Made by a program: the position numbers and the translations under genes. A stretch of DNA of 27,146 bases from assembly GCA_039184055.1 (NCBI GenBank), contig JBCDBH010000034.1, positions 1 through 27,146 of the forward strand, read 5' to 3'. Positions 1-9,000 of this stretch are shown here, piece by piece. The notes below the pieces were generated by a model that had not been told where the DNA came from, ran no database searches, and saw only the letters and a list, made by a program, of their open reading frames with translations. Every line of letters starts with the position of its first letter. Within the stretch, counting starts at the first letter, position 1. The DNA is from JBCDBH01 sp039184055 (GTDB lineage: Bacteria; Acidobacteriota; Thermoanaerobaculia; Multivoradales; J023).

Positions 1-1
1 C

Positions 2-418
2 GCGAAATGCCTGCATCGCGTTGTCCGCGACCGCGTGATCGGGCAGTGCTTCCCGTCGGAAGACGCTGTCGACGGTATTTCGATTACCTGGGGTCGGGCT
101 CCTCGAGCTCGTGGACGTCGCCGATCGCATCGGCGGTCGATCCGTCTCGGTAGTTATTGCTCCGAAAGACGGCTGATACGCGTCCATCGTGTGCTCGACC
201 ACCACGATGTACCGGCTTGGTTCGTCGCTTGGGTGGTGTTTCACGAGCTGCTTCATGCCGCCGAGCCTCCGACCGCTGGCAGCGGTGGCAGGCGGGTCGT
301 GCATACGGCGGCGTTTCGACGTCGCGAGCAAGCCCATCCCGACACGGAACGAGCCCGCCGGTGGCTGGCGCGCCATCTCGATGTGCTTTTGGAACGCGCG
401 AACGGGAGAGAACGATGA
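2..418 (+). CDS. SprT-like zinc metallopeptidase-domain protein (5' end outside window)
   Basis: The open frame runs in from the left edge with no convincing internal start, so the gene is 5'-truncated by the window. About 138 C-terminal residues are visible. They contain an Arg-rich basic stretch, then LGSYCSERRLIRVHRVLD, then VVFHELLHA. HELLH (codons 242-256) fits the HExxH zinc-binding motif. A later HTAAFRRRE segment could supply the third ligand. This order matches SprT-like proteins that I recall as common in Acidobacteria; they are predicted metalloproteases but mostly uncharacterised. The stop codon TGA at 416-418 overlaps the ATG of the next gene (ATGA), which suggests translational coupling. 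No signal peptide can be assessed because the N-terminus is missing. The domain call is fairly sure; a peptidase substrate cannot be named. Confidence 0.75.
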   Translation, partial: AKCLHRVVRDRVIGQCFPSEDAVDGISITWGRAPRARGRRRSHRRSIRLGSYCSERRLIRVHRVLDHHDVPAWFVAWVVFHELLHAAEPPTAGSGGRRVVHTAAFRRREQAHPDTERARRWLARHLDVLLERANGRER

Positions 419-2247
419 ATCGTACGACCGCATCTTGGCTGATCTTCATCGTCGCGTTCGGTGTCTTTGCGTCGTTCAACCTCCAACTCTCTTCGTTGAT
501 CGATAGCGACAGCTATTTTCATCTCGCCGTGGCGCGTGAGTATCTGGAGTCGGGTTTGACCGATCAGCTGTCATGGGCTCGATTCTCGATCCTCCATGAT
601 GGTTTTGGTGACAAAGAGATCCTCTTCCACGCGCTCATTGCGCCGCTCACGGCCGGCTTCGACGCGGAGTCGAGTACCGCGGGACGCGTGGCGATCGCTT
701 TGTTCGCCGCGCTTCTCGCCGCGACGTTGGCCTACTTCGGTCATCGTGCGGTGGGTGTCTGGGGGCTTCTGGTTCCCTTGCTCATCATGCTCGGTTCGCG
801 GGTGTACTTCCTCCGTACCATGCGCCTCCGACCGGAAGTGTTGGGGGCCGTGTTGCTCTTGCTAGCCGCATGGCTCGCGGGGCGACAGCGCTATCGTGCT
901 CTGGCTGTCGTCGCGTTCGTCTATACCCTGTCGTACACCGCGTTTCACGCTCTTCTCGGGCTATGCGGTTTGTGGTTCTTGCATCATCTGTGGCGTCATG
1001 GCGAAGCCCATTGGCGTTTGGTTTTGTACCCCGTCCTCGGTACCGCGATCGGTTTGCTGGTGCACCCGCACTTTCCGCACAACCTGTTGGTATGGAAGAT
1101 CCAGAGCGTCGATTTCTTCTTGTGGAAAGGTGTGCTCGATGTGGGGATCGAGATCGCATCGCCTCCCGCATCGGCCCTCTTGCTCGACAACATTCCGTGG
1201 CTGATCGCGTTGTTCGTCTTCTGGCTCAGCCGGTCGACGGGGCGACGGCGTCACGAGCTCGATGGTCCAGCGGACACGTTTCTCGTCGCCGCGGTGGTCT
1301 TCGGCGTCATGACCCTGCTTGCCGGGCGCTTTGTCATCTACGCCTTGCCTTTCATGACCTTGGCGTTGCTCTTTGCGGTCGGCCGAGACGGTGGGCTCGA
1401 TCGTTGGACCCGTCTACCGTGGCGTGGCCGGCTGCCGGTCTCCCTGACGTTGGGAGTGGCGGCGGTTCTTGCTCTCTTGTTCGGAACCCTCGGGATGTGG
1501 CAATCCCTTCGGATGACGCCACCAGATCGTGAAACGGCGGCACGGGATCTCGGGGCGGTGTTGCCTGAGGGTGCTCGGGTCGCGGCTGAGTGGCGAGGTG
1601 TGAATCACTTCGTTTATTTCGCCCCCCAGGCTCACTATCTGAACGTCCTCGATCCTGTCTTCATGGTGATTCCCTATCCTGAGCGGTATTGGTTACAGCG
1701 CCGGATGTTCGAAGGGGAGGTTCCCGACGTCGCTCTCGCCACCCGTGGCGCGCTCGAGAGTGATCATCTTCTGATCAGCCGCGCGCTGGATCGGGAGAGG
1801 CTCGCACGGCGATTGCGAGGCGACCCCCGGTGGCAGGGAAGGATGACCTCTTACGAAGAGCTATGGACGTTGGCCGGTGACAATGAAGCCTTTGTGCTCG
1901 ATTGGACCGATATGAGCACGGGGCAGCCGTATCCACGTGTGGAATCGCCGCTCGATCGGATCGAAGGTTTTGTCGACGCGACCCGCCTGGGACCGGGCTG
2001 TCGCGTGCTCGCGCATCGATTCGTGTTGCCGGAGGCTCGGCCCGTAGCCTGGGAGCTGGCGGCTTGGGGGCCGACCCGTGTGGCGCTCGATCGAGAAAGA
2101 GTGCTCACGGTCCAGGGTGCAAAAGCTGTTCTGGGTGAGGGCGTCGTATTCGATCGCTGGCTCGAAGCGGGAGAGCACGAGATTCGAATCGAGACGTGTT
2201 CCGTGGACGGAGTCAGCGGCTTCTACCTTCTCGAGCGTCCCGAGTAG
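415..2247 (+). CDS. GT-C-type integral membrane glycosyltransferase-like protein (STT3/PMT-like)
   Basis: This 610-residue polytopic membrane protein starts at the ATG overlapping the upstream stop, behind a GGAGAG ribosome-binding site. The open frame extends further upstream, but that part lies antiparallel in composition and covers the upstream gene. After the first membrane segment (about residues 7-24) comes DSDSYFHLA (Asp30, Asp32), which resembles the first-loop D-x-D-x-Y-x-H motif of GT-C glycosyltransferases and oligosaccharyltransferase STT3. About ten hydrophobic segments follow to about residue 365. The C-terminal ~230 residues form a soluble, presumably periplasmic, domain. GT-C enzymes transfer sugars from lipid-linked donors on the outer face of the inner membrane. 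Donor and acceptor are unknown. Only the fold-level similarity is claimed; it could be a non-catalytic homologue. Confidence 0.65.
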   Translation: MNRTTASWLIFIVAFGVFASFNLQLSSLIDSDSYFHLAVAREYLESGLTDQLSWARFSILHDGFGDKEILFHALIAPLTAGFDAESSTAGRVAIALFAALLAATLAYFGHRAVGVWGLLVPLLIMLGSRVYFLRTMRLRPEVLGAVLLLLAAWLAGRQRYRALAVVAFVYTLSYTAFHALLGLCGLWFLHHLWRHGEAHWRLVLYPVLGTAIGLLVHPHFPHNLLVWKIQSVDFFLWKGVLDVGIEIASPPASALLLDNIPWLIALFVFWLSRSTGRRRHELDGPADTFLVAAVVFGVMTLLAGRFVIYALPFMTLALLFAVGRDGGLDRWTRLPWRGRLPVSLTLGVAAVLALLFGTLGMWQSLRMTPPDRETAARDLGAVLPEGARVAAEWRGVNHFVYFAPQAHYLNVLDPVFMVIPYPERYWLQRRMFEGEVPDVALATRGALESDHLLISRALDRERLARRLRGDPRWQGRMTSYEELWTLAGDNEAFVLDWTDMSTGQPYPRVESPLDRIEGFVDATRLGPGCRVLAHRFVLPEARPVAWELAAWGPTRVALDRERVLTVQGAKAVLGEGVVFDRWLEAGEHEIRIETCSVDGVSGFYLLERPE

Positions 2248-2281
2248 CTGGCTGCTACCGGCCGGCTGAGGACGCCAGCCT

Positions 2282-2569
2282 TCACGTGAAAGGTAGGAAC
2301 ACCAGGCCGTGAAAGACCATCAGGATAATGACGGTGTCATCCTCTTCTCGGATCGTATAGGCGAGACGAAAGTGGCCGTAGCGTAGGATCCGTACTTCGG
2401 GATGGGCATGGTAGCGCGGCGCATTGCGTGGAGCGCTCGCCAAAGAGAGCGTCCGATCGAGAAGGGATTCGACGGTGCGCTGCGCGGTGAGTGGGCGGGT
2501 ACGCGCGATGTAGTCGTGAATTTCCCGAAGCGAGCTTGCCGCTTGGTGGGTCCAGCTCAATGCCGCCAT
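2282..2569 (-). CDS. ParE/RelE-superfamily toxin
   Basis: This 95-residue protein has the ParE/RelE-superfamily layout: an N-terminal helical pair (WTHQAASSLREIHDYIARTRP), a central RxxPRY-like turn (APRNAPRYHAHPEVRILRYG) and C-terminal strands (FRLAYTIREEDDTVIILMVFHG). Family members poison gyrase (ParE) or cleave ribosome-bound mRNA (RelE); the sequence does not decide which. The start overlaps the end of the antitoxin gene by 13 bases, the usual coupled arrangement. The pair sits between a membrane protein gene and a PstS-like gene with no obvious functional tie, as expected of a mobile addiction module. Length and motif order are normal, so the toxin is probably intact. Confidence 0.8.
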   Translation of the reverse strand: MAALSWTHQAASSLREIHDYIARTRPLTAQRTVESLLDRTLSLASAPRNAPRYHAHPEVRILRYGHFRLAYTIREEDDTVIILMVFHGLVFLPFT

Positions 2570-2754
2570 TGATCGACCTGGTCGCGTAGCTGTTCCAGGG
2601 GAATCAAGTCTCCGGCCGCCACGTCGGCAAGGCCGCGCTCGATTCGTCCGGCGAAGGCGATCTCTCGAACTAGATCATCCCAGGTGCTGTCGGCCGGCAA
2701 CTGGTCAATGAGCTCGAGCATCGCCGCTTTGGCCGAGCCTGAGTCTTTGGGCAT
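2557..2754 (-). CDS. Antitoxin of the ParE-type module
   Basis: This small acidic 65-residue protein is encoded just upstream of, and overlapping, the ParE-like toxin. The segment LIDQLPADSTWDDLVREIAFAGRIERGLADVAAGDLIP is typical of short ParD-like partners that read ...LPDDATWDDL...I..GLAD...G..... No ribbon-helix-helix DNA-binding segment is evident, so autoregulation of the module cannot be read from it. The C-terminal helix (EQLRDQVDQW) probably wraps the toxin. Assignment rests on gene order, overlap and this motif. The start is the ATG at 2754; no strong Shine-Dalgarno sequence precedes it. Confidence 0.72.
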   Translation of the reverse strand: MPKDSGSAKAAMLELIDQLPADSTWDDLVREIAFAGRIERGLADVAAGDLIPLEQLRDQVDQWRH

Positions 2755-2838
2755 CGGAGCTAACGATTGGTGTCGGTTCGAGAGGTAGTGGGGCGTTGTT
2801 CGATCGTAGGGGAGGTCAAGTTCGCCTGGGAGCCGACG

Positions 2839-3303
2839 TCACTGCACCGTGGCTCGTTTGACGCCGCCGCTCAGATTCGCGGACGCCGAGACGTAGCCGA
2901 TCGCGCCGGGGTTGCTTCTCACGTACGCCACGACCTCACTCTCGGAGAGCTCGGCGGGAGGTGTGTTGCTTCCCGAGAAGATCTGCCGTTGCCAGTAGTT
3001 CTTGATACTCGAAACCGAGCGGCCATGGACGTCGCGGGTGAGCGCCTCGCGTACCGGTGACGAGGGATCGAGATCGACCGGCTCGACCGGTGTGCCGTCG
3101 TCCCAGCGCATCTTTTTCTTGAGGAGGTAACGAGAAATGTCTTCTTTGGTCAAGGAGTCGACGCTATTCGCGCCGTTGACGATGACGACATATCCCTGCT
3201 GGGCTTGAAGAGCACTGTCGACACCGATGCCGGCGACAATGATCATCAAGGCGAGAAGGCCGAGTCGCACGGCCGTTGAAGTCAAGATACGTTGCTTCCC
3301 CAT
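2839..3303 (-). CDS. Small PstS-like periplasmic substrate-binding-domain protein
   Basis: This 154-residue exported protein has an N-terminal hydrophobic signal (about residues 12-33, ending near ALQAQ). The mature part reads GYVVIVNGANSVDSLTKEDISRYLL, then RWDDGTPVEPVDL, then IKNYWQRQIFSGSN, and ends with VVAYVRSNPGAIGYVSAS. The GAIGYV element and the order of segments match the PBP-like domain of phosphate ABC transporter binding proteins (PstS family). At 154 residues it is about half the usual length, the size of the stand-alone family often annotated as phosphate ABC transporter substrate-binding protein. No pst permease or ATPase gene is nearby, so a transport role is not supported; a periplasmic binding role is inferred. 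A GGGAG element lies seven bases before the ATG. Confidence 0.7.
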   Translation of the reverse strand: MGKQRILTSTAVRLGLLALMIIVAGIGVDSALQAQQGYVVIVNGANSVDSLTKEDISRYLLKKKMRWDDGTPVEPVDLDPSSPVREALTRDVHGRSVSSIKNYWQRQIFSGSNTPPAELSESEVVAYVRSNPGAIGYVSASANLSGGVKRATVQ

Positions 3304-3676
3304 GTAGAGTCTCCCACAAAGCCCAGCGAACTCGATAGTCGCCCTCGGGCTTGCATTCCGATGATGGTAACTTGGCTCACATGAGTGGACTACCGCATCG
3401 CTATCGACCCCCGGCGTTCAAGCGACGAGCAGCAGTTAGGTTCGGCGGCCTTTCGGCGGGAAGTCCCTTATTACGAAAGGCTTACAGGGTGAGCGTGAAT
3501 CCGGAGGCCTGTGCCGAGACGAATGCACGCACATTGTTGTCTATGGCCGTCCGCTTGAGCTCATGTGTCCAAACGGGTTGGGAGCCGGTAGGCCTGACCT
3601 GCTGTCGGATTTTCCGACCGAGCCGATTCCCAACAACCTATAAAGAAGTCTAGCACAGAAGGGAGACGGGGAAATC
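3304..3676. other. Gene-free stretch with RNA-like inverted repeats
   Basis: This 373-base stretch lies between the divergent PstS-like and DUF420 genes and should hold both promoters. No convincing coding sequence is present. An 11-position stem with one mismatch pairs 3578-3588 with 3623-3633. Nested inside it is a perfect 6-bp hairpin, GTCGGA at 3604-3609 with TCCGAC at 3613-3618 and a TTT loop. This could be a leader structure for the DUF420 mRNA or part of a small RNA. I compared it with 6S, SRP, tmRNA and RNase P signatures from memory and saw no convincing match. Confidence 0.4.
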
Positions 3677-4099
3677 ATGGAAGCATCGGATCTTCCGATG
3701 GTGAATGCGGGCCTGAACGCGCTCGCCGCGACGTGTTTGGTGATTGGCTGGTTTCACGTTCGGGCGCGTCGTTTCGTTGCCCATCGCAACTGGATGATCG
3801 CGGCGTTTGCCTGTTCGGTTCTCTTCTTGTGTAGCTATCTTTACTACCACGCTCAAGTCGGCTCGGTGCGATTTACCGGGACCGGGCCCGTGCGGACCGT
3901 GTATTTCACGATCTTGATCAGCCACACCATTCTGGCGGCGGTCGTTCCCCTGTTGGCGATCATGACGCTTTGGCGTGCCTTTCGGATGCGTTTCGAGAGT
4001 CACCGCGCCTTGGCGCGGTGGACGCTACCCATTTGGCTCTATGTATCGGTGACCGGCGTGGTGATCTACGTCATGCTCTATCAGCTCGGATTTTCGTGA
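3677..4099 (+). CDS. DUF420 membrane protein
   Basis: This 140-residue protein has four hydrophobic segments: about residues 8-25, 39-58, 74-98 and 114-136. The polar positions SYLYYHAQVGSVRFTGTGPVRTVYF and LISHTILAAVVPL match the DUF420 family, whose members carry conserved histidines in the helices and are linked to cytochrome c/caa3 oxidase assembly in other bacteria. It is probably an inner-membrane protein of the respiratory chain or its assembly, but no oxidase genes are visible here. The ATG at 3677 follows an AGGGAGACGGGG stretch. Its last 75 bases overlap the 3' end of the convergent mnmA gene. Confidence 0.85.
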   Translation: MEASDLPMVNAGLNALAATCLVIGWFHVRARRFVAHRNWMIAAFACSVLFLCSYLYYHAQVGSVRFTGTGPVRTVYFTILISHTILAAVVPLLAIMTLWRAFRMRFESHRALARWTLPIWLYVSVTGVVIYVMLYQLGFS

Positions 4100-5179
4100 G
4101 GTTGAGAGGCAGGCTGTGGGAAGCGTGATCAGTCCGCCGCCCAAGCAGCGTTCGCCGTCATAGACCACCGCCGACTGGCCGGCGGCGATGCCTGGATCGG
4201 GTTCGGTCAAGTCGACCCGTACGCTCTCGTCGAGTCGAGTAAGCGTCGCCGACTGCGTGCGGGGGCCGTGGCGTAGTTTGACCTCCAGCGCGTCGCCCCA
4301 GACAGGTGGTGATCCGATCCAGTGACAGTGGACGAGATCGAAGTGCGTGCGACCGTGCGCGTCGAGTGACTCACGGTGCGTGACCCAGACGAGATTGTCT
4401 TCGATGTTCTTGGCGACCACGAACCAAGGGCCGCCTCCCAGTCCCAGACCACGTCGCTGGCCGATCGTGAAGAACCAGCAGCCTCGGTGCGTGCCTAGGA
4501 GTCGGCCAGACTCGAGATGGCGGATTTCGCCTGGAGCCTCACCCAAATACGCGCGAACGAAATCGTCGTAGGGCAAGGTGCCGAGAAAGCAGATGCCTTG
4601 GCTATCGGGGCGTTCGTAGGTTGCGAGGCCGAAGCTCTTCGCGAGCGCTCGAACCTCGGCTTTGTGCAGGCTTCCGAGTGGGAAACGTGACCGTGCCAAC
4701 TGGTCTTGGGTGAGGCGGTGGAGGAAGTAGGTCTGGTCTTTTTTCGGATCGACCGCTTTGAGGAGCGTACGGTGCTCGCCCAGATCCTCCACCCGGGCGT
4801 AGTGACCGGTCGCCACGGCGTCGAAGGGCATGGCGTTCGTCTCGAGAAACTCGAAGAACGCGCCGAATTTGACCCGTCGATTGCAGAGAATGTCTGGACT
4901 CGGCGTACGACCCGCGCGTAGCTCGCGGATGGCGTCCTCGACCACTCGCTGATGATATTCACGCTGCAGCGGAACGACCTCGACGGGAACTCCGAGAGGA
5001 TCGCATACGGCTCGCACGTAGCGGAGATCTTCATCCCACGGACAATCTCCGAGGTTCGCCCGTTCGTCCTCGAGCCAAATCTTCAGATAGAAAGCCGTGA
5101 CATCGTGACCTCGGTCGAGCAAGAGGCGGAGAGCGACCGAGCTATCGACGCCACCGGAAACAAGTACAGCAGTCTTCAC
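4025..5179 (-). CDS. mnmA: tRNA-specific 2-thiouridylase MnmA
   Basis: MnmA uses ATP and a persulfide donor to make 2-thiouridine at the wobble U34 of tRNAs for Lys, Glu and Gln. The PP-loop SGGVDSS is at residues 8-14. The catalytic cysteine pair is Cys99 (DILCNRRVKFG) and Cys197 (SQGICFLG). The signature ATGHYAR is near residue 124 and KDQTYFLHRL near residue 147, and the C-terminal beta-barrel includes FTIGQRRGLGLGG. The start is a GTG with no clear Shine-Dalgarno sequence; an in-frame stop lies just upstream, so the N-terminus is fixed close to here. The 384-residue length includes about 30 residues after the usual ending (CLGGGLI), and this extension causes the 75-bp overlap with the convergent DUF420 gene. 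The cytoplasmic housekeeping call is secure. Confidence 0.96.
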   Translation of the reverse strand: MKTAVLVSGGVDSSVALRLLLDRGHDVTAFYLKIWLEDERANLGDCPWDEDLRYVRAVCDPLGVPVEVVPLQREYHQRVVEDAIRELRAGRTPSPDILCNRRVKFGAFFEFLETNAMPFDAVATGHYARVEDLGEHRTLLKAVDPKKDQTYFLHRLTQDQLARSRFPLGSLHKAEVRALAKSFGLATYERPDSQGICFLGTLPYDDFVRAYLGEAPGEIRHLESGRLLGTHRGCWFFTIGQRRGLGLGGGPWFVVAKNIEDNLVWVTHRESLDAHGRTHFDLVHCHWIGSPPVWGDALEVKLRHGPRTQSATLTRLDESVRVDLTEPDPGIAAGQSAVVYDGERCLGGGLITLPTACLSTSRKSELIEHDVDHHAGHRYIEPNG

Positions 5180-5289
5180 TCGACGAGGTTAGCAAAATTC
5201 ATTTTGTCGACTGTCCGATTCTTCCGTTCGTCGTCGTTGATGAGAGTTGAACCCGTGCCGCAGTGGAACGGGTATCGCGGTCAACGTCG

Positions 5290-5295
5290 AGGAGG
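5290..5295 (+). promoter_or_regulatory. Shine-Dalgarno site fixing the coiled-coil protein start
   Basis: A perfect AGGAGG lies five bases before the ATG at 5301. It decides against the longer in-frame start at 5247, which would put a charged stretch ahead of the signal peptide. Confidence 0.8.
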
Positions 5296-5300
5296 CGGTT

Positions 5301-6029
5301 ATGCGTGTGTTGATGGTTGCCAGCGGTTGGATGGTTGCGCTTCTGATCATCGCGGCGAGCGCTCTGAGTAGCGACGGCCGAGTCGAGGTTCTTCCGGCTA
5401 GGTCGACCTTGAACGAGACATCGGTGACAAACGATGTGCGAGAGGCTGAGCTCGGATCTGTCGAAGGTGCCGAGCAGGTCAACGATGATGTCGACTCGGA
5501 CCCTGAAGTCGATCTGCTCGCATTGGTACGTGCCGAAGCCGTCGAGTTGGAGCGTGCCCTACGTTCCGAGCTCACCGAAAATGAGCGACTACGTGACGAG
5601 AATCGCCGGCTCAACGCCGAAGTGTACGAACAAGAAAAGGAAGTGACTCGATATCGGTCGGGCCTCGAGCGAGCGGTTGCGAGGCTCAATGCGAGCTGTA
5701 CCGCCACACCGGCGGCGCCGCGACGAGCGAAGACCAGCCGCACGCCTCGTCAGTCCAGCGGAACCACGCGGGATCCTGCCTCGATCAAAGCCAACATTCA
5801 GGTGCTCGGCGACGTTCTTCGTGTCTTTGGCACGATCCCGAATGGTCGTGAGCAGTGGCGTCGAGGCAGACTGGTCATCGAATTGGTGTTCGACAACGGT
5901 GAGGTCATGTCACGCAACGAGCAGGAGCTCGAAGTTCCACCTGGAGGCCGTATTCACTGGGAAGAGCGGTTCTCGCTCCTGGGCTTTACCCAAGGAAATC
6001 TAACCGCGCGAGCCAGCTATGACGGTTGA
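5301..6029 (+). CDS. Exported coiled-coil protein of unknown function
   Basis: I do not recognise this 242-residue protein as a named family. It starts with a signal sequence (residues 1-24, MRVLMVASGWMVALLIIAAS). An acidic low-complexity linker follows (about 25-70). Residues about 72-130 form a strongly charged heptad-like coiled coil rich in Glu, Arg and Leu (AVELERALRSELTENERLRD onward). A basic Ser/Thr/Pro linker follows, and then a beta-rich C-terminal domain (about 160-242, LVIELVFDNGEVMSRNEQEL). The C-terminal part looks like a small beta-sandwich of the kind that binds ligands or partners. The signal or anchor places it at or beyond the inner membrane. It is divergent from mnmA and its 3' end overlaps the convergent exporter/binding-protein gene by 13 bases. 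Confidence 0.7.
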   Translation: MRVLMVASGWMVALLIIAASALSSDGRVEVLPARSTLNETSVTNDVREAELGSVEGAEQVNDDVDSDPEVDLLALVRAEAVELERALRSELTENERLRDENRRLNAEVYEQEKEVTRYRSGLERAVARLNASCTATPAAPRRAKTSRTPRQSSGTTRDPASIKANIQVLGDVLRVFGTIPNGREQWRRGRLVIELVFDNGEVMSRNEQELEVPPGGRIHWEERFSLLGFTQGNLTARASYDG

Positions 6030-9000
6030 CGGTACATGTCGCGCAGTCGAAGCATGCCGTCGAGTCGAGGCTCGAACACGAGGTCCTGGTGCGCGCCAAA
6101 GATCTCGTGTTGATAGAAGAGCGGTAGATACACGAGCTCGCTCATCAGGCGTGTCATCGCGGCTTCGAGCGTCCGGCGCCGTTGCATCATGTCGAGAGTG
6201 GTACCGCTGTCCTCGATCAGTCGATCGAGCTCGGAATCGTTCAGACCACTCCAATTGTTTTGACCATAGCCACGCTCACGATCGCGGCTATGCACAATCG
6301 AGTCGAACACGTCGCTGGCATCCGCCGAAACGGCGAGAACACCACCGAAGTAGAGCTCGGTTGTGCCGCCGCGAAGACGTTCGATCATGTCGGACCAATC
6401 GTAGGCGGTCGCGGTGATCCGAATGCCGACCGCGGCGAGCTGTTCCACGACAAGGGTCGGATCACGGCCCACCCGATGTTCCAGCACCAGGTCGATACCG
6501 TTCTCATAGCCAGCGTCTTCGAGCAGTTGCCGAGCCTGGGCCGGATCCGCGCTGGATACCGGCAGATCCGGCGCAAAGCCGAAGACGTTGGGGCCGACCA
6601 TCTGCGTCGCGGGTGTGGCATGGCCACCGAATTGCCGCTCGACCAGAGCCTGCCGATCGATCGCGAGATGGATCGCTTCGCGTACTCGGCGATCATCGAA
6701 AGGCGGCGCGGCGATTCTCATGGCGATGTACTCGACCTGGAGCCCGTCGCGGCTCGCGACGCGGCAACACGTCGAACGGTCGATCGCTCCCAGGTCGCCC
6801 GGCGCCAATTCGGTGGCGAGGTCGAGCGTGCCGGCGAGGAGCTGCTCCAGTCGTTCTCGAGGGTCGGGCAACGTGAGCAAGGTGACCTGCGGCTCGGGTG
6901 CCGGTTCGAGCCAATAGCCGGTGAAGGCATCGAGGCGAGCCTGTTCGTCGGGCACGTAGTCGACGAGTCGGTAGGGACCTGTCCCGATCGGTTCGTCGAT
7001 TTCGATGGGTGCATCGGCGGGTACGACCATGACGAAGGCCAATTTGTTGAGCAGAATCGGGTAGGGACGAGCCGTGGTGATCTCGACCGTGGTCGGATCG
7101 AGCGCGCGAATCTGGTCGATTTCGACGAGGTAACTCGAGAATTCCGTTTCGGGATGCGTTCGAGCTCGTTCCAAGCTGGCGACGACATCATCGGCGGTGA
7201 GAGGACGGCCGTCATGGAATACGGCGTTCGACCGCAAGACAAAGCGCCAGGTGACGTCGTCTGGGTTCTCCCACCGTTCCGCGAGAACGGGGAGGACGCG
7301 GCCGTTGGGGCCAATACCGGTGAGACCTTCGTATATGTTCGACAGCACGCTAAAGGTCAGGACCTCGTTGTAGCGATGCGGGTCGAGACTCAACGGATCG
7401 CTGTGTAAGGCGACGGTGAGTGGCGAGGACTGCTGGTCGATGGAGGGTGACGCGGTGCAGCCGAGCATGCTCACCAAGGCTAGGGTGCCCGCTACTTTGG
7501 TTGCTGTTTGGCGAGTACCTCCCGCCGCCACGGGCAACACGTAAAGGGCGAGGAGTGCTGCCGCCAGCGTCCCGCCGGCAACCGCTAGACCGAATCGTTG
7601 CGTGGGTGGAAAGCTCGACAGCGCGAAGATCCCGAAGCCACCGGCGAGGATGAGCATAGCGGCGAGAATCGGCCGGCTCAGGTCTCGACGCGCTTGTCGC
7701 CATGCCGTGGCGAGCGACGAGCCTTGGGAACGACGGCGGCATACCGCAGCGCTCAGGTGAATCATCGCGTCGATTCCCAAGGCGATGGCGACGTTTGCCG
7801 CGGGCGACGAGATGAAATCGACCGGGGTACCCGTAAATCCCATCGTTCCGAGGAGAAGCACCGGGACCGCGGCCAGCGTCATGAGCATGGCGAGGGTCGA
7901 GCGAATGCTGCGACTTACCCAGAACGCGATCAACACGAAGAGCACGATCAAAGCGCTGAGACCCCTGACGAGACTCGATGCCACCAGCGCGCCGAGCTGG
8001 GCCTGGAGATCGTAGATTCCGCCGATCATGGTGGGTTCGAGATCGGCGTCCCGAGCCAGGGTCGCCAATCGGTCGATGATCGCTTGGCGGGATTCGCTTC
8101 GGTCGGCCTCACGCATACGCAGGAGAAAGCGGGCGGCGGTGCGATCCTCGTCGACGAAGCTCCGCGCGATTCCGTCGAATTGCGCGCTTTCGAGGAGTGC
8201 GATGAGACGTTGATCGTCGAAAAACGCGGCCAGAGGAACACGACGGGCTTCGGCGAGCAGGACTGGCAACGACAGTGAGCTACCGACGGCTGGATCTTGA
8301 TCGTAGGCGGTTTGCAAGGCTTCGAGCTTGCGCCGCATGCTCGTCTCGTCGAAGCGGTTTCCCGAATCTTCGACGACCACGGAGAGCGGGCTCGAGCCAC
8401 CGTTGGCATCGATGAAGGCGATGCCTTCACGGATCTCGTCGCCTTTGGCGAAAAACTCGAGCAGGCTCGGGTCGGTCTCGATTCTCGACAGGCCGAAAGC
8501 CGCCACGACGGTGAGCGCGATCGCGGCCGCAAGTGGCCATGCGGCTGGAGCGGACGGGGAGCGGTGTGTCGCTTGGTCGCCCATGGCGAGCTTGTCCCGA
8601 ACTCGGTGGAGTACCGCTGGGTACAGGCCGTAGGCGAGGATGAGGGCAACCGCGGTACCGATCGCGCCGGAGATCGCCAATTCGCGCAACGGCTGCGCGC
8701 TTGCCAGTCGGAGGCTGAGAAAACCCAACAAGGTGGTGGTGGCGGCCCAAAACGACGCTCTGGCGGTAAGCCCGAGGGCCGTTTCGACGACGGCTCCTGG
8801 GGATTCGGCTCGGCGCGCGTTGGAGGTCAGGAAGACCAGATGGGAGAGGGTCAGAACAAAGACGATCGTGACGATATTGGCCGTCAGCACACCGATCGGA
8901 ACCCCGACCATGGCGAGAATCGAAATGGTGACCGCGCACGCCGAGACAGCCGTGGCAAGGGTGCCGACGACGATCCATGGGTCACGATAGAGAGCCGCGA

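Noticed and set aside
3351..3653. Open frame of 100 codons in the gap before the DUF420 gene
   Set aside because: No ribosome-binding site, no domain-like sequence, Arg/Ser/Cys-rich random composition, and it overlaps the inverted repeats.
3304..3676. 6S, SRP or other housekeeping RNA in the gap
   Set aside because: A GGTTGG...GAGC-like stretch prompted comparison, but the order of elements and the central bubble pattern did not match any of these RNAs from memory.
6182..7408. 408-codon plus-strand open frame opposite the solute-binding domain
   Set aside because: It is antisense to a well-supported conserved domain, and its composition is typical of a shadow frame in GC-rich DNA.
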